A stretch of DNA of 64,000 bases from JAQBXX01 sp947085325 (lineage in GTDB: Bacteria > Pseudomonadota > Gammaproteobacteria > SURF-13), in NCBI GenBank assembly GCA_947085325.1, contig CAMTVY010000006.1, positions 69,740-133,739 of the forward strand, given 5' to 3'. Of this stretch, positions 60,266-64,000 are shown piece after piece. Made by a program: the position numbers and the translations under genes. Position 1 is the first letter of the stretch. Each line of letters opens with the position of its first letter. The notes under the pieces were generated by a model. That model was not told where the DNA came from. It did not search any database and worked only from the letters and a program-made list of their open reading frames with translations.

Positions 60266-61561
60266 TTACACCAGCCCCGCAGGCGTGATGACGTGGCCCG
60301 CACCCTCGCCCATATAGCGCCACAATGCCTGCGGGACATGAACATGGCCATGGCTGTCCTGACAATTTTCCATGATGGCGACCAGGGTGCGCCCCACCGC
60401 CAACCCTGACCCATTCACGGTATGCACCAGCTCCGGCTTGCCGGTCTCCGGATTGCGCCAGCGCGCCTGCAACCTGCGCGCCTGAAAATCGGTGAAATTG
60501 CTGCACGAAGAAATTTCACGGTATTTGTTCTGGCTCGGCAGCCAGACCTCCAGGTCATAGGTCTTGGCGGCGGCAAACCCTGTGTCACCGGTGCACAGCG
60601 CGACCACGCGATAAGGCAGCTCCAGTTTTTGCAGAATGGCCTCGGCGTGCGCGGTGAGCGTTTCCAGGACGGCTAAGGAATCCTGCGGGCGCACGATCTG
60701 CACCAGCTCGACCTTTTCAAACTGATGCTGGCGGATCATGCCGCGCGTGTCCTTGCCGTAGGAACCCGCTTCGCTACGAAAGCACGGCGTGTGCGCGACG
60801 TATTTGCGCGGCAAGGCCTCGGCGGGGAGTATCGTGTCGCGCACGAGGTTGGTCACCGGCACTTCGGCGGTGGGAATCAGGTAGTAGCTTTGCTCACCCT
60901 TGAGCGCGAACAAGTCCTGCTCGAACTTAGGCAACTGCCCGGTACCACGCAGACTGTCGGCATTCACCAGATAAGGCACATACACTTCAGTGTAGCCGTG
61001 CTCCTGCGTATGCATATCGAGCATGAATTGAGTCAGCGCGCGTTGCAGGCGCGCGAGCGGGCCGCTCAAGACGACAAAACGCGCACCGCTGATTTTGGCG
61101 GCGGCGTCGAAATCCATCTGGCCGAGCGCGGCGCCGAGATCAACGTGATCCTTGGGCGTGAAATCAAATTTTCTCGGCTCACCGACGCGGCGCACTTCGA
61201 CATTGTCGTGCTCGCTTTTTCCGACTGGCACACTCTCATGCGGTAAATTCGGAATGTCGAGCAACACCCCATCCAGCCGTTGCTGTATTTCCGCGAGACG
61301 CGCTTCAGCCTGTTTGAGCTTGTCACCCAGATCGGCGACTGCGTTCATCAGCGGCGTGACATCGTCACCTGCCGCCTTGGCCTTGCCGATGGCCTTGGAG
61401 CTGGCGTTGCGCTCCGCCTGAAGCTTTTCTGCTTCGACCTGAAGCTGCTTGCGCTCCGTTTCAAATCCAGCAAGCTGCTTTACATCAAGCACAAAGCCGC
61501 GCGTCGCCAGGCGCTGCGCGGCCGTTTCCAGCTCACTTCTTAAAAAACGTGGGTCAAGCAT
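60266..61561 (-). CDS. serS: Seryl-tRNA synthetase
   Basis: Charges tRNA-Ser; both tRNA-Ser genes here are its substrates. At 431 residues it matches the family (E. coli 430). Residues 1-110 are the antiparallel coiled coil that grips the long variable arm. Motif 2 is PCFRSEAGSYGKDTRGMIRQ near 262 and motif 3 is NGSGLAVGRTLVAIMENCQD near 380. It is five bases after the DUF190-like gene and probably shares the rarA transcript. Confidence 0.97.
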   Translation of the reverse strand: MLDPRFLRSELETAAQRLATRGFVLDVKQLAGFETERKQLQVEAEKLQAERNASSKAIGKAKAAGDDVTPLMNAVADLGDKLKQAEARLAEIQQRLDGVLLDIPNLPHESVPVGKSEHDNVEVRRVGEPRKFDFTPKDHVDLGAALGQMDFDAAAKISGARFVVLSGPLARLQRALTQFMLDMHTQEHGYTEVYVPYLVNADSLRGTGQLPKFEQDLFALKGEQSYYLIPTAEVPVTNLVRDTILPAEALPRKYVAHTPCFRSEAGSYGKDTRGMIRQHQFEKVELVQIVRPQDSLAVLETLTAHAEAILQKLELPYRVVALCTGDTGFAAAKTYDLEVWLPSQNKYREISSCSNFTDFQARRLQARWRNPETGKPELVHTVNGSGLAVGRTLVAIMENCQDSHGHVHVPQALWRYMGEGAGHVITPAGLV

Positions 61562-61566
61562 GGCTT

Positions 61567-61914
61567 TTAGCCTTCTCGTTCATCGCTCGATTCAGTTGAC
61601 TCCTCTTCCTCTGACTCCTCTTCCGCCGCACACATGTACGCAGTACTACCAACGATTTTGCCCGGCTTGATGACGTCATGAAACGCATCGACAAATGCCC
61701 TGGCGCGATCCGACTCGTCGATGTACTCAACGATCAGGCTGCGCTTTGTACCCAATTTTATGCGGCACCCGCTCTGATCAAAGGCGGCATTCAACTCATA
61801 CACATGCACGTCGCCGCTCGGAAAAAAGCTTTCGATCGCGCCTAAAACCCTGTCCAGATGCTCCTTGTCATCGGGAAGGTAAATCCGCAATATAGTGACT
61901 TCAAGTGCATGCAT
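61567..61914 (-). CDS. DUF190-like (PII-like) small protein
   Basis: A 115-residue protein whose predicted order of strands and helices is ferredoxin-like: VTILRIYLPDDKEHLDRVLG, then VHVYELNAAFD, KRSLIVEYIDESDRARAFVD and IVGSTAYM. The LRIYL opening, LIVEYID strand and its place directly after crcB fit DUF190, a PII-like family often paired with CrcB. Similarity is moderate, so the family name is tentative. The tail is acidic (EEESEEEESTESSDEREG). It is 73 bases after crcB and five before serS. Confidence 0.65.
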   Translation of the reverse strand: MHALEVTILRIYLPDDKEHLDRVLGAIESFFPSGDVHVYELNAAFDQSGCRIKLGTKRSLIVEYIDESDRARAFVDAFHDVIKPGKIVGSTAYMCAAEEESEEEESTESSDEREG

Positions 61915-61987
61915 AGGCTTATCCTCACGTTATTAATACAATTATCTTGAATTTATGCCGGACACACCGCTGCAGCCGCAACAGTTT

Positions 61988-62362
61988 TCATAGCTGTCTC
62001 GCGGCTATCATGCCGACCCAGGTGGCGCCCAGGCATACCACCACACTCGACACCACATTGAGTAGCGCCTTCACCTGCGCACCCTCCTCAAGCAGACTAA
62101 CGGTCTCCATCGAAAACGCGGAAAAGGTGGTAAACCCGCCCAACACACCTATCAGCAGCCCTGCGCGCCAGACCGGCGCCAGACTCGCGCGCTCGGTAAG
62201 CCACACAAACAACACACCCATGAGCAGACACCCCAGCACATTCACCATCAACGTGCCATAAGGGAAACCACGCCCCAGTTGCGCATGCGTCCAGTTGGAC
62301 ATCCAGAAGCGCAGCACGGAGCCCAGCGCGCCGCCTGCGGCGATGGCGAGTGTTTGTATCAC
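61988..62362 (-). CDS. crcB: Fluoride ion channel CrcB/Fluc
   Basis: A small dual-topology membrane channel that expels fluoride. From GTG 62362 it has 124 residues (E. coli 127) and four membrane segments. GGALGSVLRFWMSN near residue 9, GTLMVNVLGCLLMGVLF near 35 and GVLGGFTTFSAFSMETVSLL near 70 are the family core, with the pore Asn and the Phe-box residues. The frame extends 61 codons into rarA but without similarity. It follows rarA by 10 bases and precedes the DUF190-like gene. No fluoride riboswitch was recognised. Confidence 0.95.
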   Translation of the reverse strand: MIQTLAIAAGGALGSVLRFWMSNWTHAQLGRGFPYGTLMVNVLGCLLMGVLFVWLTERASLAPVWRAGLLIGVLGGFTTFSAFSMETVSLLEEGAQVKALLNVVSSVVVCLGATWVGMIAARQL

Positions 62363-62372
62363 GGTATCTGAC

Positions 62373-63749
62373 CTATTTCTTCTTGGTATCGGACGCTTGC
62401 CGGTCAAGCGCACGCAAATGGGCAAGCTTTTCGGCGATTTTAATTTCCAGCCCGCGTGGTACGGGATGATAATATATTTTGCTGCCCATTTCCTCCGGAA
62501 AATAACGCTCGCCGGCGGCGTAAGCCTCGGCCTCCTCGTGGGCATAGCGATAGTCCTTGCCGTAATCGAGTTCCTTCATCAGGCGTGTGGGCGCGTTGCG
62601 CAGTTGCAGCGGCACCTCCAGTGATCCATGGTCGCGCGCGTCACGCATCGCGGCGCCAAACGCCGTGTAGACAGCATTGCTTTTGGGCGCGCAGGCCATA
62701 TAGACCACGGCCTGCGCCAGCGCCAACTCGCCTTCGGGGCTGCCCAACCGCTCCAGCACATCCCACGCTTCGCGGGCGATGGTGAGTGCGCGCGGGTCAG
62801 CGTTGCCGATGTCTTCGCTCGCCATGCGCAGCACGCGCCGCGCGATATAGAGCGGATCGCAACCACCGTCGAGCATGCGCGCTAGCCAGTAGAGAGCGGC
62901 ATCAGGTGAAGAGCCGCGCACCGATTTGTGCAGCGCGGAAATCTGGTCGTAAAACGCCTCACCATATTTGTCGAAGCGACGCGTGCTGCCGCCACTCAGC
63001 ACGTCATTCAATAATTCCCCGGTGATCGTATCGCGTCCGTCTCCGGGCTCGGCAAGATCGGCGGCGACTTCCAGCAGATTCAGCGCGCGCCGCGCATCGC
63101 CGTCGGCGGCAAGCGCCAGGCGGTCGCGCAATGCTTCAGTCATTTCCAGTCTCAGCCCGCCCAGGCCGTGCTCACCGTCGGACAGCGCACGGTCAACAAC
63201 TTTGCGTATGTCGTCCGGTTGAAGCGCCTTCAGCACATAAACGCGCGCGCGCGACAACAACGCGCTGTTGAGTTCGAACGACGGATTTTCCGTGGTCGCG
63301 CCAATAAAAGTGAAGGTGCCGTTTTCCACATACGGCAGAAAGGCATCCTGCTGCGACTTGTTAAAACGGTGTACCTCATCAACGAACAACACCGTGGTCG
63401 CGCCCGGCATCCTGCCTCCCGCGACACTAGTACATCCCTGTGCGTCGCCTTGGCCCAGCGTGCGCGCCTGCTCCGCCTTGGCGACCATGTCACGAATGTC
63501 CTTCACCCCCGCCAGCACCGCCGAGATGCTCAGGAATTGCGCGTTGGATTTTTTTGCAATCAGGCGCGCCAGCGTGGTCTTGCCCGTGCCCGGCGGCCCC
63601 CAGAAAATCATCGAGTGCAGATGGCCGGACTCGATGGCGAGCCGCAGCGGTTTGCCGGGGCCGAGCAAGTGCGACTGGCCGTAGAAATCCTCCAGCCGGG
63701 CAGGCCGCAGGCGGTCAGCAAGTGGGCGGTAGGGGTCGTTGTTAGTCAT
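62373..63749 (-). CDS. rarA: Replication-associated recombination protein RarA (MgsA)
   Basis: An AAA+ clamp-loader-like ATPase that acts at stalled forks. From ATG 63749 (MTNNDPYRPLADRLRPARLE) it has 458 residues (E. coli 447). Walker A GPPGTGKTT is near 52, Walker B VLFVDEVHRFNKSQQDAFLP near 118, GATTENPSFELNSALLSRAR near 145 and HKSVRGSSPDAALYWLARML near 270. Between the Walker motifs it has a 19-residue insertion (LGQGDAQGCTSVAGGRMPG) absent from E. coli. The rarA-serS order is as in E. coli, with crcB and the DUF190-like gene in between. Confidence 0.95.
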   Translation of the reverse strand: MTNNDPYRPLADRLRPARLEDFYGQSHLLGPGKPLRLAIESGHLHSMIFWGPPGTGKTTLARLIAKKSNAQFLSISAVLAGVKDIRDMVAKAEQARTLGQGDAQGCTSVAGGRMPGATTVLFVDEVHRFNKSQQDAFLPYVENGTFTFIGATTENPSFELNSALLSRARVYVLKALQPDDIRKVVDRALSDGEHGLGGLRLEMTEALRDRLALAADGDARRALNLLEVAADLAEPGDGRDTITGELLNDVLSGGSTRRFDKYGEAFYDQISALHKSVRGSSPDAALYWLARMLDGGCDPLYIARRVLRMASEDIGNADPRALTIAREAWDVLERLGSPEGELALAQAVVYMACAPKSNAVYTAFGAAMRDARDHGSLEVPLQLRNAPTRLMKELDYGKDYRYAHEEAEAYAAGERYFPEEMGSKIYYHPVPRGLEIKIAEKLAHLRALDRQASDTKKK

Positions 63750-63821
63750 AACAGGACGGCTGCTGTAGCTTACTTGTTTCAGCAATGGTTATAGTCTACA
63801 ACAGCTTTGAGTTCCCTTCCC

Positions 63822-63882
63822 CCTTTCCAGGGGAAAGGCCAGAGCCTGCCCCCGGCTTGAACGGGGGATGGGGCGACGCCCC
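63822..63882. repeat. Cluster of three GC hairpins between rarA and the insertion sequence
   Basis: CCTTTCC (63822-63828) pairs with GGAAAGG (63832-63838), CCCCCG (63849-63854) with CGGGGG (63862-63867), and GGGGCG (63870-63875) with CGCCCC (63877-63882). They stand between the rarA start and the transposase gene. They may be REP-type units or a target region for the insertion sequence. No gene is seen from 63750 to 63942; the rarA promoter should be near 63760-63810 but was not resolved. Confidence 0.5.
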
Positions 63883-63942
63883 CCCGTATTTGAGTAGCAC
63901 CCTGCTTTAGAGTCCAATCCCATAACCAGAAGGAGATTGGAC

Positions 63943-64000
63943 ATGAAGAAGCGTTTTTCAGAAGAGCAGATCATCGGTTTTCTGCGTGAGGCGGACGCCG
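63943..64000 (+). mobile_element. IS3-family transposase OrfA, 5' end only
   Basis: The last 58 bases encode MKKRFSEEQIIGFLREADA, the typical start of IS3-family OrfA proteins (helix-turn-helix transposase_8). AAGGAG at 63930-63935 is an ideal ribosome binding site seven bases before the ATG. The left end of the element is probably in 63883-63942, but its inverted repeat cannot be fixed without the other end. The rest, including OrfB, lies outside the window. Confidence 0.85.

Noticed and set aside
62363..63942. A possible fluoride riboswitch for crcB
   Set aside because: Neither the 10 bases before crcB nor the region upstream of rarA shows the conserved crcB motif core that I could recognise.
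1..64000. CRISPR arrays, prophage or a defence island
   Set aside because: No regularly spaced direct repeats, no phage structural or integrase genes and no cas or restriction genes were seen; the only mobile gene is the partial IS3 OrfA.

Overview
The window is a chromosomal stretch of a Gram-negative bacterium, almost certainly a gammaproteobacterium. The evidence is gene content and order: lipid A and outer-membrane assembly genes (lpxD-fabZ-lpxA-lpxB, skp, bamA), the rnhB-dnaE-accA order, and the block nnr-tsaE-amidase-mutL-miaA-hfq-hflX-hflK-hflC-DUF2065-hisZ-purA, which follows E. coli order except for hisZ. hisZ implies a short-form HisG elsewhere. Base composition looks moderately GC-rich by eye. 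The genus cannot be fixed from the sequence alone.

Layout. 1-17975 is one long leftward series of envelope, isoprenoid, replication and translation genes (rpsB, tsf, pyrH, frr, uppS, cdsA, dxr, rseP, bamA, skp, lpxD, fabZ, lpxA, lpxB, rnhB, dnaE, start of accA), with many ATGA or GTGA overlaps. 18126-26146 runs mostly rightward: map, glnD, then the lysine/diaminopimelate genes dapC-dapD-yffB-like-dapE, with one leftward DMT permease. 26168-29465 runs leftward: recR, ybaB, dnaX, the SRP RNA, a pair of structured repeats and tRNA-Ser(GGA). 29717-40697 is mixed: fbp, an orphan Rossmann-domain protein, two ABC-F ATPases (Uup and YbiT types), mtgA, a small EF-hand protein, a second DMT permease, a Y-family polymerase, a cold-shock protein, a sorbosone-dehydrogenase-like beta-propeller and yaeQ. 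40919-47356 holds tRNA-Ser(CGA), hda, an AI-2E-type permease, a CDP-alcohol phosphatidyltransferase, purM-purN, a DUF3108 protein and purA. 47353-63749 holds hisZ, hflC-hflK-hflX, hfq, miaA, mutL, an amidase, tsaE, nnr, an Rdx protein, folE, a ferredoxin, serS, a DUF190-like protein, crcB and rarA. The right edge cuts into an IS3-family insertion sequence.

How the genes fit together. Most products serve housekeeping: outer-membrane building (lipid A, BAM, site-2 protease, undecaprenyl and CDP-diacylglycerol precursors), ribosome function, DNA replication and repair, purine, lysine and histidine synthesis, and Hfq/HflKC regulation. I see no phage, CRISPR, defence or secondary-metabolite cluster and no convincing undescribed multi-gene system. 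The less ordinary signals are small: a pair of folded repeats between tRNA-Ser and the SRP RNA, a 57-base in-frame insertion in rarA, a REP-like element that supplies the mutL stop codon, a DUF190-like partner of the CrcB fluoride channel, an HflX without its C-terminal domain, an Arg-to-Lys change in the CDP-alcohol phosphatidyltransferase motif, and several dispersed hairpin repeats.
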